DNA from: Candidatus Omnitrophota bacterium
GTDB lineage: Bacteria > Omnitrophota > Gorgyraeia > Velamenicoccales > Velamenicoccaceae
NCBI GenBank assembly: GCA_003451585.1
Contig: DMEU01000004.1
Coordinates: 22,895-86,894, forward strand
Direction: 5' to 3'
DNA length: 64,000 nucleotides
The notes beneath the pieces are model-generated. The model had not been told where the DNA came from. It saw nothing but the letters and a program-made list of their open reading frames with translations, and ran no database searches. Both the position numbers and the translations under genes were made by a program. Positions 18,553 to 26,320 of this stretch are shown piece by piece (positions within the stretch are counted from its first letter, which is position 1; the number at the start of each line of letters is the position of its first letter).

Positions 18553-19232
18553 TATCGATACTTATCCCGGTATGGAACCAGGGCAGGGCCGTCAGGCAGA
18601 ATTTTTCAGTCCTGGCCGAAGCCCTGGATAAGACAGCAGAGCCTTATGAGGTTATCTTCATTGACGACGGTTCGGGCGATGATACTCCGTCGCAATTGGC
18701 GCAATTGCAGAAGGATCTCTCGCGTATCCCGATAAAGATCATCCGTCTTATGCATCGCGGCCAGCACATCGCACTTTTTGAAGGGTTTAAGTCCGCAGGC
18801 GGAGAATTTATAATAACCATGGATGCGGATCAGAAGGTGAGCCCGGGCTATATCCCTGAATTGCTCGAACAGTTAAAGAAAGGGCACGATATGGTCGTTG
18901 CCTGGAGGTCTGAAAGGCCGGGTATCGGGCAGGTCAGGCGGTTCGGGTCGCGTGCCATGAACATGTGGACGAATATCGTGACAGGCATTCGGCTGCATGA
19001 CCATAGTTGCTCTTTGAAGGGCTTTAGCGCAGAGTTTGTGAAAAATAACCTGTCCAGGCCTGAGCTAAGAAGATTTTTCGGCATATTGGCTGCAAAATAT
19101 GCGCATAAGATCTGTGAGATAAAGGTCGCCTGCGGCCATAAAAACCCAAAAGACTCAGCCTTAGGTTTTTGCCGACTGGCATTGCTAGCTGTAGATTTTT
19201 TCATTAATTCAATCCAATTCCTATCAAAATAA
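18549..19232 (+). CDS. family 2 glycosyltransferase
   Basis: About 227 residues from the ATG at 18549, which overlaps the previous stop as ATGA; a GTG at 18540 in the same frame is possible. GT-A signatures are SILIPVWNQG, FIDDGSGDDT and TMDADQKVSPG (DxD). It resembles polyprenyl-phosphate sugar synthases and lacks membrane helices. It closes the sub-block that began with the B12 radical SAM pair: a hairpin repeat and a possible promoter follow before the next gene. Confidence 0.82.
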   Translation: MISILIPVWNQGRAVRQNFSVLAEALDKTAEPYEVIFIDDGSGDDTPSQLAQLQKDLSRIPIKIIRLMHRGQHIALFEGFKSAGGEFIITMDADQKVSPGYIPELLEQLKKGHDMVVAWRSERPGIGQVRRFGSRAMNMWTNIVTGIRLHDHSCSLKGFSAEFVKNNLSRPELRRFFGILAAKYAHKICEIKVACGHKNPKDSALGFCRLALLAVDFFINSIQFLSK

Positions 19233-19233
19233 G

Positions 19234-19262
19234 TGAGACAAAACGGACAGACCGTTTTGTCT
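19234..19262 (+). repeat. hairpin with 11-bp perfect arms; second copy at 33083
   Basis: AGACAAAACGG and CCGTTTTGTCT form perfect arms around a five-base loop, directly after a stop codon. The first 23 bases recur at 33083-33105 on the minus strand with two differences. It could act as a transcription terminator, although no long T tract follows, or be a small REP-like repeat. Confidence 0.6.
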
Positions 19263-19296
19263 TGAGATAAATTTGGAATTTTTGATGGATTGACTG

Positions 19297-19302
19297 TATA
19301 AT
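19297..19302 (+). promoter_or_regulatory. possible -10 box upstream of the first U32 gene
   Basis: A perfect TATAAT lies 36 bases before the ATG at 19339 and after the hairpin at 19234. No convincing -35 box is found at the right distance, so this is only a candidate start of a new transcript. Confidence 0.3.
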
Positions 19303-19338
19303 ATTTCAAAACGAAGGAACAGGAAAGCGAGCGTAGTC

Positions 19339-20346
19339 ATGATAGAGTTACTGGGGCCTGCAGGGTCCCTTGAGATGGTGGAGGCAGTTGCGCAATGCGG
19401 AGCTGATGCCGTATATGTAGGCGCCCTGGGCTTGAGCAGGCGCGACCCCAAGTATGAAATGACGCATGACCAGATCCGCCAGGCCTGTTTATTGGCCGCT
19501 AAGTACAACACCAGGATCATAGTCGCCTTAAACCTTGAGATAGACCCTGGCCTTCATCCGGCCGTACTGCGTAAAGTAGAGGATTATAAAAAGTGGGGCG
19601 TCGCCGGGATAGTCCTGAAGTTTCGCGATGTTATGGATGTTGTGCATCAGAGATTTTCCCAACTGCCTATTTATGCCAGTATCGGTTGTAACATAAGGCG
19701 CTATGAAGAGATGCTCCGGTATAAAGGGCTGATAACGCACGTGGCTATGAGCACTCTTATAGAACAGAAGGACGACGTATTGTCGTTTATCAGGGACGCG
19801 CACACCGCCGGGATGAAGGCCGAGATGCTGGTCCATGGCAACAGGTGCATTAACGGCGTAGGCGGATGCACTTTGTTTAAATACTTCCAGCCGGAATTCG
19901 TCGAGATCGAAAGCCGTGATACCGACGGGACGGTTACAAAAAAAATATTAGGCAACCCTGAGCGCGGCGGCGTCTGTTACAGGCCGTGCCTCGGGCTGGA
20001 AATGCCGGAGGTACGTAACAGGATACCTCCTGATGTGCTTAAAGGTGTAGCCAAAGAAGGCAATGTCGCTTTTACGATAAAGCCCCCGGAGTTGATAGAT
20101 TATATGGCAGCCGGCATGGATGTTTTAAAAGTGCAGGGCAGGGAGTATTCGCTGGATCTGATAACAAGCCTTGTCAAAACTTATCGCAGTATGATCGATA
20201 AATTCCTGAAGTCCGGCGCAGATGCCGATGTGGCTCAGGAGGCGCAAGCCTTGTCTGAACTTGACCGCAGGCGCGACCTTGAGCGGCAGGAAAAGACAGA
20301 GGCCCTGCACAGGTCCTTTGAAACCGCCAGCCACCAAGACAGTTAG
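19339..20346 (+). CDS. U32 family protein (UbiU-like fold)
   Basis: 335 residues. The N-terminus ELLGPAGSLEMVEAVAQCGADAVYVG is the classic opening of the U32 family. Four cysteines at about residues 170, 177, 213 and 217 (HGNRCINGVGGC and GVCYRPC) would ligate a 4Fe-4S cluster. Characterised U32 proteins (UbiU/UbiV, RlhA, TrhP) perform oxygen-independent hydroxylations, so the old label peptidase is misleading. Two further U32 genes lie at 23351 and 25148 with an O-methyltransferase between them, suggesting anaerobic hydroxylation of a small-molecule or lipid substrate. A sulfatase-like gene starts directly after the stop codon. Confidence 0.85.
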   Translation: MIELLGPAGSLEMVEAVAQCGADAVYVGALGLSRRDPKYEMTHDQIRQACLLAAKYNTRIIVALNLEIDPGLHPAVLRKVEDYKKWGVAGIVLKFRDVMDVVHQRFSQLPIYASIGCNIRRYEEMLRYKGLITHVAMSTLIEQKDDVLSFIRDAHTAGMKAEMLVHGNRCINGVGGCTLFKYFQPEFVEIESRDTDGTVTKKILGNPERGGVCYRPCLGLEMPEVRNRIPPDVLKGVAKEGNVAFTIKPPELIDYMAAGMDVLKVQGREYSLDLITSLVKTYRSMIDKFLKSGADADVAQEAQALSELDRRRDLERQEKTEALHRSFETASHQDS

Positions 20347-21792
20347 ATGAATTTTAAAAATCCCCCGTCCGTACTACTTATCACCGTAGATTGTCTAAGG
20401 CCCGACCATCTCGGCTGTTATGGCTACAGCAGGCCGACCTCTCCCTGTATCGACGATATCGCTAAAAGGTCCGCCGTATTCACGCAGGCGATATCGCAGG
20501 GCACATACACCGTCTCGTCCTTGACCACGATGGCCACATCCAGCTACCTCTTTGAACATTATCTCTCAGAGAATGTACTTGGGGTAGAGCTCAACCCGTC
20601 TATCCCGACGCTCGCCGAGATATTTAAAAAAAATGGATATGACACGGCGTTCTTCGGGCCGTGGATGGCGGCTAATATCAAGGATTTTAACCGCGGTTTC
20701 GACGCCTTTGACCTGGGGACTATGGGTTTGAGCAGGTATTTTTTTGGAGGGTTGAAACGCTTGACGTCCGGCAGATACGACCCCGGCAGCGCCGAGGCAT
20801 TGACGTCGAAGGCCATAAGGTGGATGCAAAAAAAGAGCGGCAAGCCTTTTTTTCTGTGGCTGCATTATTTCGACGCGCACGCCCCTTACAGGCCCAGGCC
20901 GCCGTATAACAGGATGTTCGTTGGCGACGGGCTGGGGACAGGACAGGGCCGGAAACCTTTTGTCGCAAGCCGGTTTTTGGGCGCGGGAGGCATACCACGA
21001 TTTATTTCCGAGCGCGGTATAAGCGATGTCGATCACTACATAGCAAAATACGACGGGGCCATACGTTACGTAGACGGCCAGATAGGCCGCCTGAGCTCAT
21101 TTTTAAAAAAGCGCGGGCTTTATGAAAATTCCGCTATCGCGCTTACAAGCGATCACGCGGAGTATCTGGGGGAACACGACCTTTACTTCTGCCACGGCGG
21201 CCTTCCGCTCGATACCCTTATACGCGTGCCATTGATCATCAAACCTCCGGCTGGCGCGCCCGAAGGCGCATTGACTATCGACAGGCAGGTGCAGTCTTTA
21301 GATATTACCCCTACCCTTTTAGGCATTGCGGGGATAAAGCACAGCACTCCTTTTAAGGGGCAAGACATATCCTGTGTTTTTCGCGGGGAAAAACTTGCGG
21401 ATGATACAGGAGTTTTTTTCTGGGCGCGCCATATAGCCGCACTGCGCACGCCGGCTTTTAAGCTGATACTCTTGGACCGTGATAGGATAATCGCGCGCCT
21501 GGGATCAGCCAGGTCCGCTAAACCCACCCAGAGAAGCCGTAAATGGAAGACCGTTTTTCCGTTTCAGCTCGAGTATCTTTATAAGGAAGGCATACCCGCC
21601 TCTATTTTTTATGATCTGGCAAATGACGGGGCTGAAGTATCACCGAAGATAGACCGCCCGCAGGAGGCCGAGGGCCTGTATCCGGCCTTGAATGATTGGA
21701 AAGGCCGCGTATCGGAATTGCGCGGCGGGCCGTCGGAACATTTCAGCAGGGAGGTCCGCGAGAAGTTGAAGAGCCTCGGATATATACAATGA
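20347..21792 (+). CDS. sulfatase-like hydrolase, soluble (copy C, degenerate nucleophile motif)
   Basis: 481 residues without a signal peptide or membrane anchor, unlike copies A and B. Metal-site motifs are SVLLITVDCLRPDHLGCYGY, ALTSDHAEYLGEHD and HGGLPLDTLIRVPLI; the C-terminus ends LKSLGYIQ as in copy A. The nucleophile region reads SSLTTMATSSY: the Pro of the CxPxR motif is missing as well as the Arg, so sulfatase activity is unlikely. It may be a cytoplasmic phosphatase/transferase or a non-catalytic relative. The start codon follows the U32 stop immediately, and the stop overlaps the next start (ATGA), so it is embedded in the U32 operon. Confidence 0.78.
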   Translation: MNFKNPPSVLLITVDCLRPDHLGCYGYSRPTSPCIDDIAKRSAVFTQAISQGTYTVSSLTTMATSSYLFEHYLSENVLGVELNPSIPTLAEIFKKNGYDTAFFGPWMAANIKDFNRGFDAFDLGTMGLSRYFFGGLKRLTSGRYDPGSAEALTSKAIRWMQKKSGKPFFLWLHYFDAHAPYRPRPPYNRMFVGDGLGTGQGRKPFVASRFLGAGGIPRFISERGISDVDHYIAKYDGAIRYVDGQIGRLSSFLKKRGLYENSAIALTSDHAEYLGEHDLYFCHGGLPLDTLIRVPLIIKPPAGAPEGALTIDRQVQSLDITPTLLGIAGIKHSTPFKGQDISCVFRGEKLADDTGVFFWARHIAALRTPAFKLILLDRDRIIARLGSARSAKPTQRSRKWKTVFPFQLEYLYKEGIPASIFYDLANDGAEVSPKIDRPQEAEGLYPALNDWKGRVSELRGGPSEHFSREVREKLKSLGYIQ

Positions 21793-23354
21793 AAGATCTC
21801 TTAAAATACGCGAGGTTTTTTTTAGAGCTTGGGCCATATTTAAAACAGGCGTCCACCCTTGGCGGGTCAGAAGATATAATTGCCTCAAGGCTTGCGGCAA
21901 GGGAAGAGAATTTTCTCCTCTTATTGAAGAACGGCATCTTTGAGAACCCAAAGAGCCCCTACAAGGCCCTCTTTAACATTGCCAAATACTCATATTACGA
22001 CGCGCAAAATACGGTCCGCCGCTTTGGCCTTGAAGGCGCCTTAGAGGCCTTCAGGCAGGACGGCATTTTTTTGAGCATAGACGAGTTCAAAGGTAAAAAG
22101 CCTTTAGACCGGCGCGGCCGCACGTTCATTTTCAATGAAAAAGATTTTTTTAACCCCTGCGTCAATTCATTTTACAGCGTAAAGAGCGGAGGCTCACGTT
22201 CCGCAGGCACCAATACCGAGATAAACCTTGGGTTCCTTGAGAAACGGTCCGTCTATTACCCATTGATGATAGATATGTTCGGCGTAAAAGATGCGGAGGC
22301 CGGTATATGGTTCCCGGGCCCGCCGCTGGGCGCCGGATTATTGCCCTTTTTACAATTTGCCAAATCCGGCAATATAGCCTCCAGATGGTTTACGCCCACA
22401 CCCATCTGTTTTTCAAGAAGAGGCGGTTTGAAGATCATGGCTGCGGTCATGGCCCTCTATGGCATGAAATTCCCTTATCCGGAATTGGCAACGCTAGATG
22501 ATGCCGAAAGGATAGCAGAGTGGATGGCTTCCGTCGTACGCAAAGGCCGCGGCCTGGTGTTTTTGACATATCCGTCCCTTGCTGTAAGGCTGTGTGAGGC
22601 CGCGGCCGGCAAGAATATAGATATAAGCGGCACGACCTTCTGGCTTGCAGGCGAGCCTATCACAGAAGCAAAGGCGCAGGTGATAGCCGGCCGAGGCTGC
22701 GCTATTATACCGATATACGCGTTCATGGAGCTGGGTCTCTTGGGTTTCGGCTGCCCGCAGAGGGCAAGCGTTGAGACCGTGCACCTTGCAAAAGATACCG
22801 TAGCGGTGATACAGCATAAAAAGGACTTGCCCGGGCTCGGGGCATCCCTTGATGCTTTTTTATTCAGTTCGATACTGCCCTCTTCGCCGAAGATACTCTT
22901 GAATGTGGAGAGCGGTGATTACGGGGTGATAGGACGGGCTTCCTGCGGATGCAGGGCAGCAAAGCTAGGGCTCGATATCACGATAAGCGATATCCAGAGC
23001 TTTGATAAATTGAATGCCGAAGGCATGACGCTGTTTATCGCCGACCTTGTGCCCATATTGGAGGATGTATTGCCGCGGGCCTTCGGAGGCGGGCCCCTGG
23101 ATTACCAGCTCCTGGAAGAAGAAAGCGGCAATAAGACGGTCATAAATCTGTGCGTAAGCCCGTCCGTAGGAGATATAGACGAACAGAAACTGCTGGGCAC
23201 GGTCTTATCGGAATTAAAAAAGATCTCGCGCCACACCCTGCCTATGGCACAGTTGTGGGCCGCGGCCAGCACCCTTAAAATAAAAAGGGCCCTGCCGCAG
23301 GCGACACGGAGCAGTAAAATATACCCTTTGTTCATCAAACAGGAGAAGACATGA
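21789..23354 (+). CDS. PaaK/CapK-like adenylate-forming enzyme
   Basis: 521 residues from the ATG at 21789 overlapping the previous stop. The sequence shows the ANL architecture in its phenylacetate-CoA-ligase-like version: SVKSGGSRSAGTNTEI as the phosphate-binding loop (about residue 130), WLAGEPITEAKAQVIAGRG and PIYAFMELGLLGFGCPQ as the later core motifs. The canonical SSGTTG is altered to SGGSRSAG. It would activate an aromatic or fatty acid, possibly for amide, ester or thioester formation. This is the second activating enzyme of the block after the one at 16139. Its stop overlaps the next U32 gene (ATGA at 23351). Confidence 0.68.
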   Translation: MKDLLKYARFFLELGPYLKQASTLGGSEDIIASRLAAREENFLLLLKNGIFENPKSPYKALFNIAKYSYYDAQNTVRRFGLEGALEAFRQDGIFLSIDEFKGKKPLDRRGRTFIFNEKDFFNPCVNSFYSVKSGGSRSAGTNTEINLGFLEKRSVYYPLMIDMFGVKDAEAGIWFPGPPLGAGLLPFLQFAKSGNIASRWFTPTPICFSRRGGLKIMAAVMALYGMKFPYPELATLDDAERIAEWMASVVRKGRGLVFLTYPSLAVRLCEAAAGKNIDISGTTFWLAGEPITEAKAQVIAGRGCAIIPIYAFMELGLLGFGCPQRASVETVHLAKDTVAVIQHKKDLPGLGASLDAFLFSSILPSSPKILLNVESGDYGVIGRASCGCRAAKLGLDITISDIQSFDKLNAEGMTLFIADLVPILEDVLPRAFGGGPLDYQLLEEESGNKTVINLCVSPSVGDIDEQKLLGTVLSELKKISRHTLPMAQLWAAASTLKIKRALPQATRSSKIYPLFIKQEKT

Positions 23355-24538
23355 AATACGCCGTATGTACTAATTTCGCAGACGACCTGATACCCAGGCT
23401 GGAAAATAAAAAGGACATACTATATATTTACGGTAAGCTTACGTCGGATTTTGTAGGCGGCGGCAGGGCATCCTACATGATGCCTTTGGTCAATAAGCGC
23501 AAGGTTGCCCAGCATGTCGCACAGGCGCATAAGGACGGCTTAAAATTCAACTACCTGCTGAACTCAGCCTGCATGGGGAACAATGAGTTCACCATAGCCG
23601 GCCAGAGGCAGATAAGAAGACTGCTCGACTGGATAGAGTCGATAGGCGTCGACTCTGTTACAGTCGCTATTCCCTATCTTGCCAGGATGATCAAGAAACA
23701 TCATCCGCGGCTGGGGATAAATGTGTCGACTTTTGACTATGTGGATACGGTCGTAAAGGCCCGTGCCTGGGAAGACCTTGGCGTAGACGGCATAGTGCTT
23801 CCCAACACGCTATTAAACCGCGACTTTGAGGCATTGAGAAAGTTCCGCAAACACCTGAAGTGTAAGATACAGCTTTTAGCCAATAATGCGTGCCTGTTCG
23901 GATGCCACTGTGTGGGATACCACAAGGTGATAATGTCACACGGCTCGCAATCTTCGGACATCTCAGGCGGGTATGTGCTGGATTATTGCGCTTTAAGCTG
24001 CCGTTATCAGAGGTTCGTTGACCCCGTTAATTTTATACGCTCAGATTGGATACGGCCCGAGGACGTCGGCCATTACGAAGACCTGGGTATCGACGCATTA
24101 AAGATAATAGGCCGCGCCAGGAACACGGATTTTATCGTCAAGGCATATGATGCGTATTCGAAGAGGAGTTATGACGGCAACCTGCTTGATATCGTGGCGC
24201 ATCCTTATGGCGAAAAGAGAAAGCGCACGGCACATACAGTGCTGCGCGGCCTGCTATACGCGGCAAGGTTCCATCTGAGGAACCCGTTCTATCTGAAAAA
24301 GATGATAAAGTCTTTCCCCGATTTCGAGGTCTATCTCGACAATAAAAAACTCGACGGGTTCCTTGATTATTTCGTCAACGGCCATTGTCAGAAAGACCCT
24401 TGCGACGGCTGCAGTTGGTGCGCGCAGGCGGCCGATAAAGCCTTAAAGATAGATGAGACGTACAGGCAGGGATTTCTGAATGTCTATAAGAAGGTCCTAG
24501 ATGAGCTTGCAGAAGGAAAACCCTTTAAGTATTTTTAA
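23351..24538 (+). CDS. U32 family protein (second, diverged type)
   Basis: 395 residues. It belongs to the more diverged U32 branch: MKYAVCTNFADDLIPRL at the start, NVSTFDYVDTVVKARAWEDLGVDGIVLPNTLLNRDF in the barrel, and a cysteine set NNACLFGCHC (about residues 181-187) with DYCALSC (about 213-217) for an Fe-S cluster, followed by FIRSDWIRPEDV. A C-terminal CQKDPCDGCSWC adds four more cysteines. It is a paralogue of the gene at 25148 and overlaps the preceding adenylating enzyme. The 3' end overlaps by 14 bases the convergent methyltransferase gene. An anaerobic hydroxylase role, perhaps as partner of the UbiU-like protein at 19339, is inferred. Confidence 0.82.
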   Translation: MKYAVCTNFADDLIPRLENKKDILYIYGKLTSDFVGGGRASYMMPLVNKRKVAQHVAQAHKDGLKFNYLLNSACMGNNEFTIAGQRQIRRLLDWIESIGVDSVTVAIPYLARMIKKHHPRLGINVSTFDYVDTVVKARAWEDLGVDGIVLPNTLLNRDFEALRKFRKHLKCKIQLLANNACLFGCHCVGYHKVIMSHGSQSSDISGGYVLDYCALSCRYQRFVDPVNFIRSDWIRPEDVGHYEDLGIDALKIIGRARNTDFIVKAYDAYSKRSYDGNLLDIVAHPYGEKRKRTAHTVLRGLLYAARFHLRNPFYLKKMIKSFPDFEVYLDNKKLDGFLDYFVNGHCQKDPCDGCSWCAQAADKALKIDETYRQGFLNVYKKVLDELAEGKPFKYF

Positions 24539-25091
24539 AGGTCAAAGAGACCCCCGCCTTTGATCCGTAGAACTGCGTGGAAAGGCCTGGGTTGCTTTGT
24601 ATAAGCGAGAGGAACTCTTTTAAGTGGCTTTTAAGATTTGCGGTGTTGTGGGCGGAAAATAATCCTCCCGGCGCCAGGCGCGGCAGGGACATCCGGAACA
24701 AAGGCGCGTAATCTTCTTTTTCAGCGTCGAGAAATATAAAATCGAAGGGGCCTTTGTCAAGCGCCGGGAAGTCAAAGGCGTTGCCGCGCCAGACTTCGAT
24801 GACCTTTGCCAGCCCCTCTTTTTTAAAGAGCTCTTCGGCCTGTTTGCACAGCCGCCTGTCCGCTTCTATGGTCGTAAGCATGCCGCCTGTTTTTTGCATT
24901 GCCCGGCCGAACCACACGGAAGATACGCCTTCGCCGGTGCCGAATTCCAGGCCTTTTTTAAGGCCGTGTTTTACTATTAAGTCATGCAGCATTTCGCCTT
25001 CGGCAGGGGTTATGGGGTGGATAGGGCGGTGCAGTATGTTGCTTCTGATAAACAGCCGCATGTTGGATCGAATGTTCGTGAATTTTCGCAT
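24525..25091 (-). CDS. class I SAM-dependent O-methyltransferase
   Basis: 188 residues on the minus strand, the only confidently minus-strand gene. SAM-binding motif I is GLEFGTGEGVSS, followed by TTIEADRRLCKQAEEL and DFIFLDAEKEDY, as in the catechol-type O-methyltransferase family 3. It lies between two U32 genes, which suggests methylation of a hydroxyl group introduced by them. The ATG at 25091 is preferred: a TTTACA-17-TATATT promoter ends six bases upstream, implying leaderless mRNA; an in-frame GTG at 25109 would lie inside that promoter. The 3' end overlaps the convergent U32 gene. Confidence 0.8.
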   Translation of the reverse strand: MRKFTNIRSNMRLFIRSNILHRPIHPITPAEGEMLHDLIVKHGLKKGLEFGTGEGVSSVWFGRAMQKTGGMLTTIEADRRLCKQAEELFKKEGLAKVIEVWRGNAFDFPALDKGPFDFIFLDAEKEDYAPLFRMSLPRLAPGGLFSAHNTANLKSHLKEFLSLIQSNPGLSTQFYGSKAGVSLTFKNT

Positions 25092-25097
25092 GAGTCC

Positions 25098-25126
25098 AAT
25101 ATATACCACTTCACTATGATTGTAAA
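25098..25126 (-). promoter_or_regulatory. sigma-70-type promoter for the O-methyltransferase
   Basis: On the minus strand TTTACA (25126-25121) and TATATT (25103-25098) are 17 bases apart. The -10 ends six bases before the ATG at 25091, so the transcript would start at or next to the start codon. Confidence 0.6.
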
Positions 25127-25147
25127 GGGACGCGTTCTTTATCGACT

Positions 25148-26320
25148 ATGAGATTTTCAGTTCCCACAAATTTCAGCGAAGGTTTTTTGGACAGGCTGCC
25201 TGCGGGGAGTGTGGCGTCTGTTTACGGTAAATTACCGCAAGATTGTGTCGGAGGGGGCAGGCCGTCTTTCATGCTGCCGGCTGTTTCCCGTGCCGGCCTA
25301 AAAAAGCACGTCGAGGATATACACAAGAGGGGGCTTTTATTCAACTATTTATTGAACGCTGCCTGCCTAGGTAACGCGGAGTTTACGCCTGGAGGGCGCC
25401 GGCAGATCAGGTCTTTACTGGATTGGCTGGTGCAGATAAAGGCCGATTCTGTGACAGTGGCCGTCCCTTATCTGGCTCAATTGATAAAAAAACATTATCC
25501 GCGGTTAAGGCTCTATGTCTCTAGTTTTGCCAATATCAATTCCCTGCCAAAAGCGCTGTTCTGGCAGGATATGGGCGCTGATCTTATAGTGCTTGAGCCT
25601 ACATCTGTAAATAGGGATTTTGATACTTTGCGCTCGATAAGAAAAGGCATAAGATGCGGCCTGGAGCTGGTCGCAAATAACGCCTGCCTCCTGAATTGTC
25701 CTTTTAACGAGTATCACCAGAAGATAAACGCCCACGCATCACGAGGGCATAGCGCTTTAGGGCATGCGGCCGCGAATTTTTGCAGCCTGAACTGCAAGTT
25801 CTTAAGGCTCAAAGACCCGGTTAATTTTATATGTTCGGATTGGATAAGGCCTGAGGACGCGCATTACTACGAGGAGGCAGGCATCGATTCCTTGAAGATC
25901 GCAGGCAGGGCAAGAGGCGCGGATTTTATCTTAAAGGCCCTCGGCGCATATATCGATAAGGGGTATAAAGGTAATCTTGCGGACCTGTTCCCATTTTTCT
26001 ACGGTAACGGCGCACCTGTTGTCTCCGGCGAAAAGAAGGAGATGCTGGGCAGGGCTTTACGTTATTTCCCGCGGCTCTTAGGTGCAGGGTTCTTACTTAA
26101 TTTAAAGATAACAAGGGCTTTATCCGAGTTTGAGGTATATATAGACAATGCGGCATTGGACGGGTTTTTGGAGTTTTTTGTACAGGGTGGTTGCAAAAAA
26201 AAGGCGGACAGCCGGGCGTGCGGTCATTGCAGGGAGTTTGCCAAGCGTGCTGTCAGATTTCCAGAGGGGTTTTCGAAGGATAGCCTGCTCTCTAAGTATG
26301 AGGAATTATTGAATGCATAA
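25148..26320 (+). CDS. U32 family protein (third, paralogue of the 23351 gene)
   Basis: 390 residues alignable throughout with the protein at 23351: FSVPTNFSEGFLDRL, a shared VGGGRxSxMxP segment, DSVTVAVPYLAQLIKKHYPRL, NNACLLNCPFNEYH and NFCSLNCKF for the Fe-S cysteines, FICSDWIRPEDA, and a C-terminal CKKKADSRACGHC. The two flank the methyltransferase gene, so a duplication followed by insertion of, or around, that gene is likely. No Shine-Dalgarno is visible before the ATG. The end overlaps the membrane glycosyltransferase gene by eight bases. Function as an oxygen-independent hydroxylase subunit is inferred. Confidence 0.82.
   Translation: MRFSVPTNFSEGFLDRLPAGSVASVYGKLPQDCVGGGRPSFMLPAVSRAGLKKHVEDIHKRGLLFNYLLNAACLGNAEFTPGGRRQIRSLLDWLVQIKADSVTVAVPYLAQLIKKHYPRLRLYVSSFANINSLPKALFWQDMGADLIVLEPTSVNRDFDTLRSIRKGIRCGLELVANNACLLNCPFNEYHQKINAHASRGHSALGHAAANFCSLNCKFLRLKDPVNFICSDWIRPEDAHYYEEAGIDSLKIAGRARGADFILKALGAYIDKGYKGNLADLFPFFYGNGAPVVSGEKKEMLGRALRYFPRLLGAGFLLNLKITRALSEFEVYIDNAALDGFLEFFVQGGCKKKADSRACGHCREFAKRAVRFPEGFSKDSLLSKYEELLNA

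Noticed and set aside
19339..26320. Calling the three U32 proteins peptidases
   Set aside because: The family name is historical; the cysteine sets and the neighbours fit Fe-S-dependent hydroxylation better.
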